A DNA stretch of 64,000 bases from Sulfurimicrobium sp963741495 (GCA_963741495.1 CAVUID010000015.1:558001-622000), one strand, 5' to 3'; numbered from the stretch's first letter, positions 28,706-38,119 are shown. Notes: generated by a model from the sequence alone, not told the origin. Translations and numbers: made by a program.

Positions 28706-29707
28706 TCAGATGATTTTAGTCAGCAAATAACCAATAGAGAGATTGTCAAACAACGCGGAACCGGTTGAAACAAAAACTCGGGGACGATTTGAGCCATCAG
28801 CCACGCCATCCCGCAGCAATTGAAACAGGTCGGTCAGCCTTGAGGTATCAATCAATCCGGCCTCGCGCCACGAGTTAAGATCACCAAAGCGAGCGCAATC
28901 CAGAGTGTCCACAAAAATATCAGCGACTGTAGCCCATGCGGGGTCCAGTTCACGTTGATAATCAGTGTCAGCCCCAAGGCTGATAGTCAGATTGGCATTC
29001 GTGTCATGCGGACTGCAAATTGGCTCTGTGCTTGTGGTTGCCAACACCAGCACATCGGCATCACGGGCCTGTTGATAATCTCCCAGAGCTGTGAAACGCA
29101 CGGCTGGAATTTGCTGGGATAGTAGAGCTGCCATATTGACGGCTCTGTCATGGTCATTGTCGATAATTGAAATTGACCCGACTTCACCCAGTTGAGCCGC
29201 ATAAAATGCAGCGTAATAGCCAACGCGACCTGCACCGATAATCACTATGTTATTCCTGCCACGAGACAACAAATCAATGGCAATGGCAGCACAAAGACCG
29301 GTTCTTGCCGATGAAAGCAAACAAGCCTCAAGTATGTGGCTAACAAAGTTCTCTTCAGGATGAAGCACGAAAGCCTTGCCAACTGTGATCTGATCCGGCA
29401 CCAATTGCTGCAAGGTGTTGGTACCAACAAGCTTTACCGTTTTTCTGGCACTGTCTGGCCGACGCACAATGCATGGCATGACCCGAAAATCAGAAGAACA
29501 ACCGGGATCGGAAAAAACCTGTTTGGGTGGCAGCTCCAACTCTGCACGCCCAGCGGCAATATCCGCAAGCTCACCCTGCATGAAGCGGTAGTACTCCATC
29601 GGGTTATCGGTCAGGAGGCGATGTACCCGTAGTTCATCAAGATATATGTAAGGCTCCTGAGAGACTCTTAAAACCTTTTTCTGCAATTCATCATCGACGT
29701 TCAACAT
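28706..29707 (-). CDS. Ornithine cyclodeaminase / mu-crystallin family enzyme
   Basis: 333 aa. The Rossmann motif is IVIIGAGRVGYYAAFYAAQ, with the acidic strand end SIIDND; the family substrate-side pattern FRVMPCIVRR and KLVGTN is recognisable, and DVLVLATTSTEPIC matches the usual VxTATxS block. Members deaminate ornithine, reduce imines, or act as opine-type dehydrogenases such as SbnB. It is convergent with the ligase pair (52 bp apart). A joint pathway with the ligases is inference only. Confidence 0.8.
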   Translation of the reverse strand: MLNVDDELQKKVLRVSQEPYIYLDELRVHRLLTDNPMEYYRFMQGELADIAAGRAELELPPKQVFSDPGCSSDFRVMPCIVRRPDSARKTVKLVGTNTLQQLVPDQITVGKAFVLHPEENFVSHILEACLLSSARTGLCAAIAIDLLSRGRNNIVIIGAGRVGYYAAFYAAQLGEVGSISIIDNDHDRAVNMAALLSQQIPAVRFTALGDYQQARDADVLVLATTSTEPICSPHDTNANLTISLGADTDYQRELDPAWATVADIFVDTLDCARFGDLNSWREAGLIDTSRLTDLFQLLRDGVADGSNRPRVFVSTGSALFDNLSIGYLLTKII

Positions 29708-30007
29708 ACAGCTAAATCCAGTGAGTTTTTAATACGGGTTAACGAAAAGTGCCTACAATTCTGCCTATTAAGCATCACTGCGACTGCCAAAGCATATTCT
29801 AGAACAAGCAGGCCAGCATGAGGGGGGACTTGACCTCTTAGCCTGACAAATAGCCTTATGAACAGTACAAAAACATGGTCAATCGGCGGCCTGATGAGGC
29901 AGGAACCTTAATCTGTTCAGCGTTTTAATATATGATTAATCACCAATGCGGTGATATAACACCCTCCGCAAATTTATTATTTTTCCCTCCATTTTTAAGG
30001 AAATGAC
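29708..30007. other. Intergenic region between divergent genes
   Basis: 300 bp between the cyclodeaminase-family gene (minus) and the DUF302 gene (plus). It should hold both promoters. AAGGA lies 8 bp before the DUF302 start. No reading frame, repeat or structured RNA is evident. Confidence 0.5.
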
Positions 30008-30397
30008 ATGTACGGATTTAGCACACAAGTAAAAGGCCCTTTTGATGAAGCAGTAAGCAAAGTCACGGAGGAACTGAAAAAAGAAGGTTTCGGCGTGCTT
30101 ACCGACATCGATGTGAAAGCAACCATGAAAGCCAAGCTGAACATCGATGGCCGCCCCTACCGCATTCTGGGCGCCTGCAACCCACCGCTGGCACATCGCG
30201 CAATCGAGGCCGATCCGGACATCGGTCTCTTGCTGCCTTGCAACGTGGTGGTGCGCGAAGAAGAAAACGGCTCGATCACCGTGGCATTCATGGACCCCTC
30301 CGCCGTGTTGAAACTGGTGGAGAAGCCTGGCATTGAAGAGCTCGCCAAGGAAGTGCGCGGACGCCTGGAGCGGGTGCGCGACGGTCTGAAAAGCTGA
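30008..30397 (+). CDS. DUF302 family protein
   Basis: 129 aa, cytosolic (no signal peptide). The start follows TTTAAGGAAATGAC. It shows the DUF302 core: YGFSTQVKGPFDEAVSKVTEEL, then EGFGVLTDIDVKATMKAKL, YRILGACNPPLAHRAIE and LLPCNVVVREE. This fold recurs in sulfur- and metal-stress contexts, but no enzymatic activity is established. It stands alone with its own terminator. Confidence 0.88.
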   Translation: MYGFSTQVKGPFDEAVSKVTEELKKEGFGVLTDIDVKATMKAKLNIDGRPYRILGACNPPLAHRAIEADPDIGLLLPCNVVVREEENGSITVAFMDPSAVLKLVEKPGIEELAKEVRGRLERVRDGLKS

Positions 30398-30418
30398 AAA
30401 TAGTACGAAAGTGAAATA

Positions 30419-30449
30419 CAACGGGGAGTGAACATCACTCCCCGTTTTG
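30419..30449 (+). terminator. Rho-independent terminator after the DUF302 gene
   Basis: A perfect 10-bp stem, ACGGGGAGTG (30421-30430) with CACTCCCCGT (30436-30445), loop AACAT, followed by TTTT. It lies between convergent genes and could also stop the hydrolase transcript. Confidence 0.88.
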
Positions 30450-30451
30450 TA

Positions 30452-31261
30452 TTACAGCGCCAGCGTTTCGCCGACCTTCATTTCTATCAGTTTTGATTTG
30501 ATGCCCTGTTTTTTCAGGGCCGCGGCAAAAGCATCCGGCTTACCGTCCAGCACCGGGAACGTGCCGAAATGCATCGGTACGACCATACCCGGCTTGACCA
30601 GCTTCACCGCTTCGGCAGCGCGTTCCGGCCCCATGGTGAAGTGACCGCCTATGCAGGCCAGCATCACGTCAACCTGGTGAAACTGACTGATCAGGGCCAT
30701 GTCGCCAAACACGTCAGTGTCGCCGGTGTGGTAGATGGCAGGGCCATTTTTAACCGTGATCAGGAAGCCGCCTGGATTGCCGCCATCGTGAATATGCTTG
30801 TCCGCGCTGCCTTCCGGCGCGACTACCGTAGAGCTGTGTATCGCCGGAATGAAGGCAATTTTCACCTCGCCGTCGAGCAGGCTCAGTTCTCCGCCAAAAT
30901 TACCCTGAGTGTCAAAACCCATCTGCTTTTCCGGATATCCGCCATAGGTCGCCAGCGCCTTGCCCAGATCAAATGTTGTCACCAGTCTGGCACCAGTTTT
31001 TGTCGCGATTTCCACGCTGTTGCCAACGTGGTCGAAATGGCCGTGAGTGATCAGAATCAGATCTGCCTTGTCGAGTCTGGCGAGATCATCCTTGCCATTT
31101 TTGTTGGCGGGGTTGGTCAGCCAGGGATCAATCAGCAACACCTTGCCGGCGGGGGTGACGAGCTTGAAGCCGGCGTGACCGAACCAGGTCAGCTCGGTCT
31201 TTCCACCAGCCAGGGCTATAGACGGTACAGCCAGAGCAAGAACTAGAATCCACTTTATCAT
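30452..31261 (-). CDS. Exported metallo-beta-lactamase-fold hydrolase (UPF0173-like)
   Basis: 269 aa with a signal peptide (WILVLALAVPSIALAG). Metal-binding motifs of the family are present: THGHFDHVGN, His in IPAIHSSTV, Asp in YHTGDTDVFGD, and the final His in VPMHFGTFPV. The layout matches UPF0173 metal-dependent hydrolases, but most of those are cytosolic, so the exported form is unusual. The substrate is unknown. It lies 14 bp after folA. Confidence 0.85.
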   Translation of the reverse strand: MIKWILVLALAVPSIALAGGKTELTWFGHAGFKLVTPAGKVLLIDPWLTNPANKNGKDDLARLDKADLILITHGHFDHVGNSVEIATKTGARLVTTFDLGKALATYGGYPEKQMGFDTQGNFGGELSLLDGEVKIAFIPAIHSSTVVAPEGSADKHIHDGGNPGGFLITVKNGPAIYHTGDTDVFGDMALISQFHQVDVMLACIGGHFTMGPERAAEAVKLVKPGMVVPMHFGTFPVLDGKPDAFAAALKKQGIKSKLIEMKVGETLAL

Positions 31262-31275
31262 GTCAATATAACTCC

Positions 31276-31776
31276 TTATTTATTATGCTTTTCGTAGATA
31301 ACAAAGTCATAATCAAAACCGTTCTTTTCGTCCGCTTTGCAGTGTTGCCGGCTGGATTCCTTCCATCTGGCGTGGTCAAACACCGGAAACCACGCATCCC
31401 CGGAAACTTCAGTTTTGACTTCAGTCAGGTACATGCGATCAGCCAGTTCAAGCGCCTGTCGGTATAGATCAGCACCGCCGATAAAAAAGGCTTCTTCATC
31501 ACCATCGCAAACTGCCATCGCAGCACCCAGAGAATGCACCACCACACCACCGGGTACGGACAACGCCTTATCGCGCGTCACGACAACTGAAGTCCGCCCA
31601 GGCAGGGGCTTCCCCAGCGACTCCCAGGTCTTGCGCCCCATGATGATGTGGTGCCCCAGGGTAAGCGCCTTGAAATGGGCCAGATCGGCCGGCAGACGCC
31701 ATGGCAGGGTATTGTCGATACCGATCACGCGATTGCTCGCCATGGCGGCAATGATGGAAAAACGAGTGTGGTTCAT
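31276..31776 (-). CDS. folA: Dihydrofolate reductase
   Basis: 166 aa, the normal length. Signature residues: IAAMASNRVIGIDNTLPWRLPADLAHFK (includes the NADPH and substrate loop and active-site Asp), then HHIIMGRKTWESLGKPLPGR, and the late FIGGADLYRQAL. It reduces dihydrofolate made by ThyA back to tetrahydrofolate. Its start overlaps the chemoreceptor stop by 4 bp (ATGA). Confidence 0.95.
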   Translation of the reverse strand: MNHTRFSIIAAMASNRVIGIDNTLPWRLPADLAHFKALTLGHHIIMGRKTWESLGKPLPGRTSVVVTRDKALSVPGGVVVHSLGAAMAVCDGDEEAFFIGGADLYRQALELADRMYLTEVKTEVSGDAWFPVFDHARWKESSRQHCKADEKNGFDYDFVIYEKHNK

Positions 31777-33401
31777 AATTTGAATTTGTTTATGGCGGTG
31801 CGCAGATTGCTGGCCAGAAGTTCCATGTTATTTATTTCTGCAGCATTCAGCTGTACCGCTTCACCATTCTGTTCAGCCATTTGCGCAATACGCTCGACAT
31901 TGCGTGCGATCTCGTTGCTGGCGCTCTTCTGTTCACGCACCGACAAGGCAATCGAATCCACCCCGCCGCTGGCTTCTTTGACTGACTGGCTGGCGTCTCC
32001 CAGCGCCATTGCGACATGCTCGAGGAAATCCTGGCTGGTGGCCAGCGATTCATGCCCGTGTTGAATCGCCTGCTCCACCAAAGCAGCCTGCTGGCTCAAG
32101 GTCAGTGTCACCTGATCGATCTGGTTGGCCGATTGTGCCGATTTTTCGGCCAGTTTGCGCACTTCATCGGCCACCACTGCGAACCCACGACCCTGCTCGC
32201 CCGCCCGCGCCGCCTCAATGGCTGCATTAAGCGCCAGCAGATTGGTCTGATCGGCAATATCCTTGACCTGCCGGGTCATGCTGGTAATTGCTTCCGTGCT
32301 GAGTACAAACTCGGTCACAGAGCGGCCAATTTCCCCCACGGAATTTTCGACTTCGCTGATCTCACCGATCAGCTCGGATAATTTTTCGTTACCCATGACT
32401 GTACGTTCCAGGCTTAGACGAGAAAGCTGGTTAACATTTTCCGCGCTCTCTGCCACCGATGAAATACTGACAGCCATCTCCTCAACCGCAGCGGCAGTGG
32501 TGGCTGCCGCATCACTCTGCTGCTGTGATCCCGCAGCAACCTGACTAGACGAGGATGTCAGCCGAGAAGCTGTCGCGTGCAGTTCCATTGCGGACTGTTC
32601 CACGCTGGCCAGAATCTTGGCAACATCCAGGCGCAAGCGCTCTGCCGATGAAGCGACGGTTCCAATTTCATCCCGGGAGGACTGGCGAATGGAATGGGAA
32701 AAATCCCCCTTGGCAAGCACCTCAAAATCCTGAACCAGATTATTTGCCGGGCTCAATATGGTCTTCTGGGCCATCCAGGCAATAACAGCCATCGCGATCA
32801 AAATAGCAGCCGCCATCATCCCAAGGCTCCATAGAATGCCAGCGCGCGCGCTCGCGGCGGCCTGTGCCGAGGTCTGATCGGCGATGGCTGAGATTTGTTC
32901 TACGGCCTTGGTTAACAATTCGGTAGGCGCCCGGTCCACACCCTTGACCGCCTTGTCGCCGGATTTACTGTCGAAACCGGCATCCCTGAATGCCTGTAGC
33001 CCCTTGCGGTAGGCTTCGGCCATTTTATTGTGTTCAGACTGAAACTGGCCAAGCAGGTCTTTCGCAGCAGGGTCGCCCACTCTCGCTATCAGGGCAGCAA
33101 CCGTGTCGTGCACTTTCGCCTCTTGTCCCTCGAAATTTTTCCAGTACTTATCCAGCGCGGTCGGATCGCTGCCACGCAACAGTACATTTTTCCATTCCTG
33201 AACCTGAACTTTGAATTCAACCTGGGCAGCAAGTATCTGGCCTTGATCCAGGCGCCGTGCTTCAACCTGATGTTCGAACAGGCTGATACTTTTCCAGGAC
33301 ATGCCTATGCCAAGCAGAGCCGCCGCCAGCAGGAGGAGCATGCCCCCTCCTGAGATCAGTAGCAGTTTGTTGCGGATGCTGTGTGTAATCCAGTTCATCA
33401 T
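31773..33401 (-). CDS. Methyl-accepting chemotaxis protein
   Basis: 542 aa. TM1 at about residues 12-32, a periplasmic four-helix-type domain of about 150 residues, TM2 (SLGMMAAAILIAMAVIAWMA), a HAMP segment (LVQDFEVLAKGDFSHSI), and a long coiled-coil signalling domain. The hairpin tip is canonical (IADQTNLLALNAAIEAARAG, then QGRGFAVVADEVRKLAE). There is no C-terminal CheR pentapeptide. It lies unusually between thyA and folA, two genes that are often adjacent, and overlaps folA. Confidence 0.93.
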   Translation of the reverse strand: MMNWITHSIRNKLLLISGGGMLLLLAAALLGIGMSWKSISLFEHQVEARRLDQGQILAAQVEFKVQVQEWKNVLLRGSDPTALDKYWKNFEGQEAKVHDTVAALIARVGDPAAKDLLGQFQSEHNKMAEAYRKGLQAFRDAGFDSKSGDKAVKGVDRAPTELLTKAVEQISAIADQTSAQAAASARAGILWSLGMMAAAILIAMAVIAWMAQKTILSPANNLVQDFEVLAKGDFSHSIRQSSRDEIGTVASSAERLRLDVAKILASVEQSAMELHATASRLTSSSSQVAAGSQQQSDAAATTAAAVEEMAVSISSVAESAENVNQLSRLSLERTVMGNEKLSELIGEISEVENSVGEIGRSVTEFVLSTEAITSMTRQVKDIADQTNLLALNAAIEAARAGEQGRGFAVVADEVRKLAEKSAQSANQIDQVTLTLSQQAALVEQAIQHGHESLATSQDFLEHVAMALGDASQSVKEASGGVDSIALSVREQKSASNEIARNVERIAQMAEQNGEAVQLNAAEINNMELLASNLRTAINKFKL

Positions 33402-33458
33402 GCGCCCTCATTTTATTAACACTTGGACTCTAGCCTGATTTATGCCAATTGCCTAGAT

Positions 33459-34253
33459 CTAGATGGCTACCGGCGCCCTGATCGCAGGATGCGGATCGTA
33501 TCCTTCAAGACTGAAATCTTCAAACTTGAAGTCGAAAATACTCTTCACGTCCGGATTGATCTTCATTTGTGGCAAGGCACGAGGCTGGCGAGACAACTGC
33601 TCGCGAGTCTGCTCCATATGGTTGAGGTAAAGGTGCGCATCGCCCAGCGTATGGACAAAATCGCCCACTTTCAGGCCGCACACCTGGGCCACCATCATGG
33701 TCAAGAGCGCATAGGAGGCAATATTGAAGGGCACGCCGAGAAAAATATCGGCGCTGCGCTGGTAAAGCTGGCAGGACAATTTGCCATCCGCCACGTAAAA
33801 CTGGAAAAAGGCATGGCACGGCGGCAGTTTCATCTTGTCCACGTCGGCCACATTCCAGGCACTGACGATCAGGCGGCGCGAGTCGGGGTTGTTCCTGATC
33901 TGTTCCACCACCTGGGCGATCTGGTCAATGTGGCGCCCATCCGGCGTGGGCCAGGAGCGCCACTGATAGCCATAAACCGGCCCGAGATTTCCATTCTCGT
34001 CCGCCCACTCGTCCCAGATCGACACCCCGTTATCCTTGAGATACTTGATATTGGTGCTGCCCTGCAGGAACCACAGCAGTTCGTGAACGATGGACTTGAG
34101 ATGGCATTTCTTGGTCGTCACCAGCGGAAAACCCTGCGCCAGATCAAAGCGCATCTGGTAGCCGAATACGCTGACTGTGCCGGTGCCGGTGCGATCCGAT
34201 TTCTGGTGGCCATGCGTCTGGACATGGCGCATGAGATCAAGATATTGCTGCAT
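33459..34253 (-). CDS. thyA: Thymidylate synthase
   Basis: 264 aa, exactly the length of the short (E. coli-type) enzyme. The catalytic Cys is in LPPCHAFFQFYV, followed by the substrate-binding QRSADIFLGVPFNIASYALL and HLYLNHMEQ. It methylates dUMP using methylene-tetrahydrofolate; FolA recycles the cofactor. Start MQQYLDLMRHV is standard. Confidence 0.97.
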   Translation of the reverse strand: MQQYLDLMRHVQTHGHQKSDRTGTGTVSVFGYQMRFDLAQGFPLVTTKKCHLKSIVHELLWFLQGSTNIKYLKDNGVSIWDEWADENGNLGPVYGYQWRSWPTPDGRHIDQIAQVVEQIRNNPDSRRLIVSAWNVADVDKMKLPPCHAFFQFYVADGKLSCQLYQRSADIFLGVPFNIASYALLTMMVAQVCGLKVGDFVHTLGDAHLYLNHMEQTREQLSRQPRALPQMKINPDVKSIFDFKFEDFSLEGYDPHPAIRAPVAI

Positions 34254-34341
34254 ATCAATCCATCCTTAAATTGTGGGCGTGACTTTCTTACAAGGCGCCG
34301 ATTTATTTTATGTCGTTGCGTGTCTGAGAATGAACCATCGA

Positions 34342-35622
34342 TCAGACAACGTCATTCTGCTTCTTCGGGTCGTAATAGTAGGTCATTCGCTTGCGCGGGT
34401 TCAGGTATTCGTGCACTTCTCGTGGCAGCAGGCCCGGCCTCAAACTCTTGCTGATACTGAGGTCGCTTTCCCGCTCCAGCGTAATAATCACCGCCTCATC
34501 CTTGGGGATGGACGAATCATAAACCAGGACATTGGGTTTGAGCGGCCTGGTCGAGTTCGCCGAGACCACCATGCCCAGCATGTCATTGGAGAGCTGCACG
34601 ATGGTGCCGGGAGGATAGACGCCCATGCAGTGGATAAAGGCTTGCAGCGCAACCGCATCGAACTTGTTGCGCTTCGCCGTGAACATATGCGACAAGGCCT
34701 CGTGGGGCGTCAGCGCTTCGGCCAGGCTGTGCGGATTACACAGATTGTCGTACATATTGACGATGCTGACGATTTTGCTCAAAGGGAGGATTTTTTCGCC
34801 CTTGAGTTTGCCAGGATAACCGCTGCCGTCGATATACTCGTGATGCTGCATCACGATGCTTGCCGCCCGCTTCGACAATCCGGCCTTGTTGGCAATATCC
34901 AGCCCATATTCGCAATGCATCTCTAAAAACGACTGCTCCGACCTGGTCAGCGGATCGGTTTTCATGAGAATTTTCGGCGGGATTTCGATCTTGCCAATAT
35001 CGTGAAATATAGCGCCCATCCCGAGATCCCTGCTTTCCTCTTCCCCCAGGTCAAGCGCCTTTGCCAGAAGCAGGGAAAGCACTGTTACGTTCAGGGAATG
35101 AAAATAGGCATCCTCACCCAGCTTTTCGTTGATGGCATGAATCATCACATCACCCTTGGAAAGGATGGATTCCACCATTTTCCCTACCAGATTCTCAGCT
35201 TCCTGCCGGACCTCCTCCGGGCGGGAGTAAATATTGCGAGTGATATTTCTGACTGTATCCGCTGCCTGCTGAAACTCCTTTTCCACTTCGGCAATATCGC
35301 GCTTGATACGATTCAGTTGTTCGATGCGTTCCCTTTTTTCCTTGGCGGCTTCGGAATCCACGGGCGGCGCAGCCACGACAGGGGCTGGCGTGGTTTTCTC
35401 CTCAGGGAAAACTGCTGGCAAAGGACTGCTCGAACTTTTGCCCAGATCGACACGTATGCGCGTCAAGCCGAGCTGGCGAATGGTTTCGACCTGTTCGGCA
35501 TTTTTGATCTTGAAACTGCTGAAAGAAAAAGGATGATCCATCCAGCTCAGGTCGAGGTGAATGTACAGACCGGCGCAAAGTTGCGCCGGCGCAACGTAAA
35601 GCATGTTGTCAGAATCACTCAT
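34342..35622 (-). CDS. HD-GYP domain c-di-GMP phosphodiesterase with DUF3391 N-terminus
   Basis: 426 aa. The N-terminal DUF3391 region (LCAGLYIHLDLSWMDHPF) is followed by a Pro/Ala linker, a coiled-coil stretch and a complete HD-GYP domain: HSLNVTVLSLLLAKAL, FHDIGKIEIPPKIL, and HHEYIDGSGYPGKLKG. All metal ligands are kept, unlike the HD-GYP protein at 23792-25876, so it is probably an active c-di-GMP hydrolase. The C-terminus adds a small beta-rich region. It overlaps bpt by 4 bp. Confidence 0.92.
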   Translation of the reverse strand: MSDSDNMLYVAPAQLCAGLYIHLDLSWMDHPFSFSSFKIKNAEQVETIRQLGLTRIRVDLGKSSSSPLPAVFPEEKTTPAPVVAAPPVDSEAAKEKRERIEQLNRIKRDIAEVEKEFQQAADTVRNITRNIYSRPEEVRQEAENLVGKMVESILSKGDVMIHAINEKLGEDAYFHSLNVTVLSLLLAKALDLGEEESRDLGMGAIFHDIGKIEIPPKILMKTDPLTRSEQSFLEMHCEYGLDIANKAGLSKRAASIVMQHHEYIDGSGYPGKLKGEKILPLSKIVSIVNMYDNLCNPHSLAEALTPHEALSHMFTAKRNKFDAVALQAFIHCMGVYPPGTIVQLSNDMLGMVVSANSTRPLKPNVLVYDSSIPKDEAVIITLERESDLSISKSLRPGLLPREVHEYLNPRKRMTYYYDPKKQNDVV

Positions 35623-36353
35623 GCCTGCATATCCGCAAGATTTTGCCAGCTTCCATTCACCAACCCCTGCAAGGGACGAAAATCAGCTTTGTAGGCCATT
35701 TTGCTGCTCTGTGCAATCCAGTAGCCGAGATAAAGGTAAGGCAAACCCAGCCGACGGCACAATTCCACCTGCCACATGATGTTATAAGTGCCGAAACCGG
35801 CCTGCGGCAACGCCGGATCGAAGAAAGTGTAAACACAGGACAGGCCGTTTTCCACCACATCCACCAGGCTCACCATGCGCAGCGCCGTTTCATCGCGAAA
35901 CTCCACCAGCAGGGTGGTCACGCCACTCTGCAACAGAAACTGGCGGTACTGCTCCTCGTCATCCTGATCCATGCCCCCGCCTGCATGGCGGCTCGACTGA
36001 TAGCGCCTGTAGAGATCGTAATGATCCGGCTCAAACACCTGTTCACGCAAATCGGCCCTGAGATGCTGGTTGCGTGCCCAGGCGCGGCGCTGCGTGCGCC
36101 TCGGCCTGAATTCATCGACCACCAGCCGCACCGGCACGCAGGCCTGGCACTGATCGCACTGCGGGCGATAGGTGTAAAGCCCGCTGCGGCGAAAGCCGGC
36201 CTGTATCAGCTGACTGTAGGCCGCATCGTCCACCAGTTCATTGGGGGTCACCACCTGGGAGCGCGCTTCCCGGTCGGGAAGGTAGCTGCAAGGGTAAGGC
36301 GCCGTGAGATACATCTGGAGTCGGCGCGGGGGATCATCACTCAAAACGGTCAT
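35619..36353 (-). CDS. bpt: Aspartate/glutamate leucyltransferase (Bpt)
   Basis: 244 aa from ATG 36353, preceded by AAGGAAAC; an upstream ATG at 36377 would add 8 residues. Start region LQMYLTAPYPCSYLPDREARSQVV with conserved Cys, then YRPQCDQCQACVPVRL and HAGGGMDQ are typical of the ATE1/Bpt family. It adds leucine to N-terminal Asp/Glu of proteins, marking them for ClpS/ClpAP. The other N-degron transferase gene, aat, is directly upstream. Confidence 0.93.
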   Translation of the reverse strand: MTVLSDDPPRRLQMYLTAPYPCSYLPDREARSQVVTPNELVDDAAYSQLIQAGFRRSGLYTYRPQCDQCQACVPVRLVVDEFRPRRTQRRAWARNQHLRADLREQVFEPDHYDLYRRYQSSRHAGGGMDQDDEEQYRQFLLQSGVTTLLVEFRDETALRMVSLVDVVENGLSCVYTFFDPALPQAGFGTYNIMWQVELCRRLGLPYLYLGYWIAQSSKMAYKADFRPLQGLVNGSWQNLADMQA

Positions 36354-36381
36354 GACCCAAGTTTCCTTCTCGTGCATGTCC

Positions 36382-36424
36382 GTTTCCCCTCTCCCCTAAC
36401 CCTCTCCCAGGGGGAGAGGGGGAC
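36382..36424. repeat. Short C/G-tract palindromic repeat
   Basis: CCCCTCTCCCCTAACCCTCTCCC followed closely by GGGGGAGAGGGGG forms an inverted repeat of the kind scattered in intergenic DNA of many proteobacteria. It lies between bpt and aat. The composition and the CCCTAACCC core resemble the ends of the element inside cusA. Confidence 0.65.
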
Positions 36425-36443
36425 GATGCATCGCTTCGCATCT

Positions 36444-37142
36444 TTATAATTGGAGGTCATCGTCAAACTGCCAGCAGCCGGGTTCAAGCGGCAATTCTAT
36501 CAGCAGGGCGAGGCGCTGCACAAACTGGCTGCGGGGGACCTCACGCGCACCCAGGCTGGCCAGATGCGCCGTTTTCATCTGACAGTCGATCATGCCGAAC
36601 TGCCAGCGCTCCAGTTGCCGGACCAGATGCACAAAGGCGATCTTGGAAGCATCCGTGGCGCGGGAAAACATCGATTCGCCATAAAACATTTTCCCCAGCG
36701 CAATGCCATACAGCCCGCCAATCAACTCGCCATCACGCCAGGTCTCGACCGAATGGGCCAGGCCCATTTCATGCAACCGGCTGTAGGCTGCAATCATTTC
36801 TTCGCTGATCCAGGTGCCGGGCTGGCCATCGCGTGGCGCGCTACAATTTTGCATCACGGCCGCAAAAGCCGTGTCCACGCGCACTTCGTAATCGCGCTTC
36901 TTCAAAGTCTTGCGCAGGGAGCGAGACACCTTGAGTTCCGCAGGAAACAGCACCATACGCGGATCAGGGCTCCACCACAGTATCGGCTCGCCCGGATTGA
37001 ACCAGGGGAAAATGCCATGGCGATAGGCCTCGATCAGACTTTGCGGCGACAAATCCCCTCCGGCGGCAAGCAGGCCGTTGGGCTCTTGCAGCGCCTTTGC
37101 AACAGATGGAAAAGCATCGCCGGGGTAGAGCCAGGGAATCAT
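36444..37142 (-). CDS. aat: Leucyl/phenylalanyl-tRNA--protein transferase
   Basis: 232 aa. Family signatures: FPSVAKALQEPNGLLAAGGDLSPQSLIEAYRHGIFPWF, then WWSPDPRMVLFP, and GLYGIALGKMFYGESMFS. It transfers Leu/Phe to N-terminal Lys/Arg for ClpS-mediated degradation. With bpt next to it both bacterial N-degron transferases are encoded together. Confidence 0.96.
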   Translation of the reverse strand: MIPWLYPGDAFPSVAKALQEPNGLLAAGGDLSPQSLIEAYRHGIFPWFNPGEPILWWSPDPRMVLFPAELKVSRSLRKTLKKRDYEVRVDTAFAAVMQNCSAPRDGQPGTWISEEMIAAYSRLHEMGLAHSVETWRDGELIGGLYGIALGKMFYGESMFSRATDASKIAFVHLVRQLERWQFGMIDCQMKTAHLASLGAREVPRSQFVQRLALLIELPLEPGCWQFDDDLQL

Positions 37143-37157
37143 GAATCCTTGCCCAGC

Positions 37158-38119
37158 CTAGTCTTCAACGCAAATATCGCCAGCCAGCATCGCTGCCACG
37201 GTCCGCATCAGCAGCAGGGCAATAACGCCGGCCAGGAGCACCAGCATGATCTGGGAAAGCGCGCCGAAGAAGGCTAATGCCGGTGTGCTGGAACATCAGC
37301 ATGGAAGCAATGGCAAAAGCCGCCATGGGAAAAGAGTAGGCCCACCACGAAAGAAAGAACTTGATGCCGCGAAATTTCCTGTGCAACGCCGCCAGTAGCA
37401 GCACGGTAAACAGAGCCGTATAGAACAGCACGCGGGCGAATCCATCCAGTCCGCCAGTCAGCTTGAGATAGGAAACGAAGCCAACCGCTGGTGGCGCGAT
37501 CAGGATGAAAAAACGTGGGTGCGAGCTTATCCGGCAGCGGGTTATGAAAAATCACCCGGTTGATGATGATGGTCAGCAGAACCAGCCAGAAGACCACCCC
37601 GATGCTGAAGAAAAACCAGCCAATTTCACTCTGGCCATGACTGGTGGCTGCGATGGGCACCAGGATATTGCCCACCACCGGGATGAACCATGAAGGATTG
37701 GAATGATGCACTTCGAAATGAGTATGGCTGATCCAGCGCGACATCACGAACAGCGTGAAGCCGAGTTGCAATGGCGCTCCCAGGGTGAACAGCCAGAACG
37801 AAAGGATAGGAATTTCCGCTCGAAATGCGACACTGAGGAGGATCAGGCCGATGGAAATGGTGGGAAAAAAACTCAGCTTGATCGGATGATTGAGTTCCTT
37901 CACGACTTCTTCTGGAAAACGCAGCAGCTTGATGCCATAGGCAGCAGCCATAAGCACAAAAAGCACGGCGGAAAACCAGGCGACGCCCTGCCCCACGCCT
38001 GACGGAAAAGCAAAAACCTCCTCCGCGCGCTGGGCTGCAATGGCAAAGCCCGCCAGACCCATAATGATGGAAAAGAAAGAAACGGGAAATAAGCGGATAC
38101 GTGAATGTTCTTCTTCCAT
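37158..38119 (-). CDS. TDT/SLAC1-type channel-transporter, TehA-like (two frameshifts as read)
   Basis: Ten-helix TDT family protein. The N-terminal part FPVSFFSIIMGLAGFAIAA and the conserved aromatic/loop PSWFIPVVGNILVPIAA are clear. The frame breaks at the A6 run 37508-37513 (T6 on the gene strand); one fewer base continues as FILIAPPAVGFVSYLKLTGG. A second break near 37274-37276 leads into AFFGALSQIMLVLLAGVIALLLM and ends at a TAG at 37158-37160. Corrected length is about 320 aa. Members transport sulfite, nitrate, malate or chloride; which one cannot be said. Confidence 0.78.
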
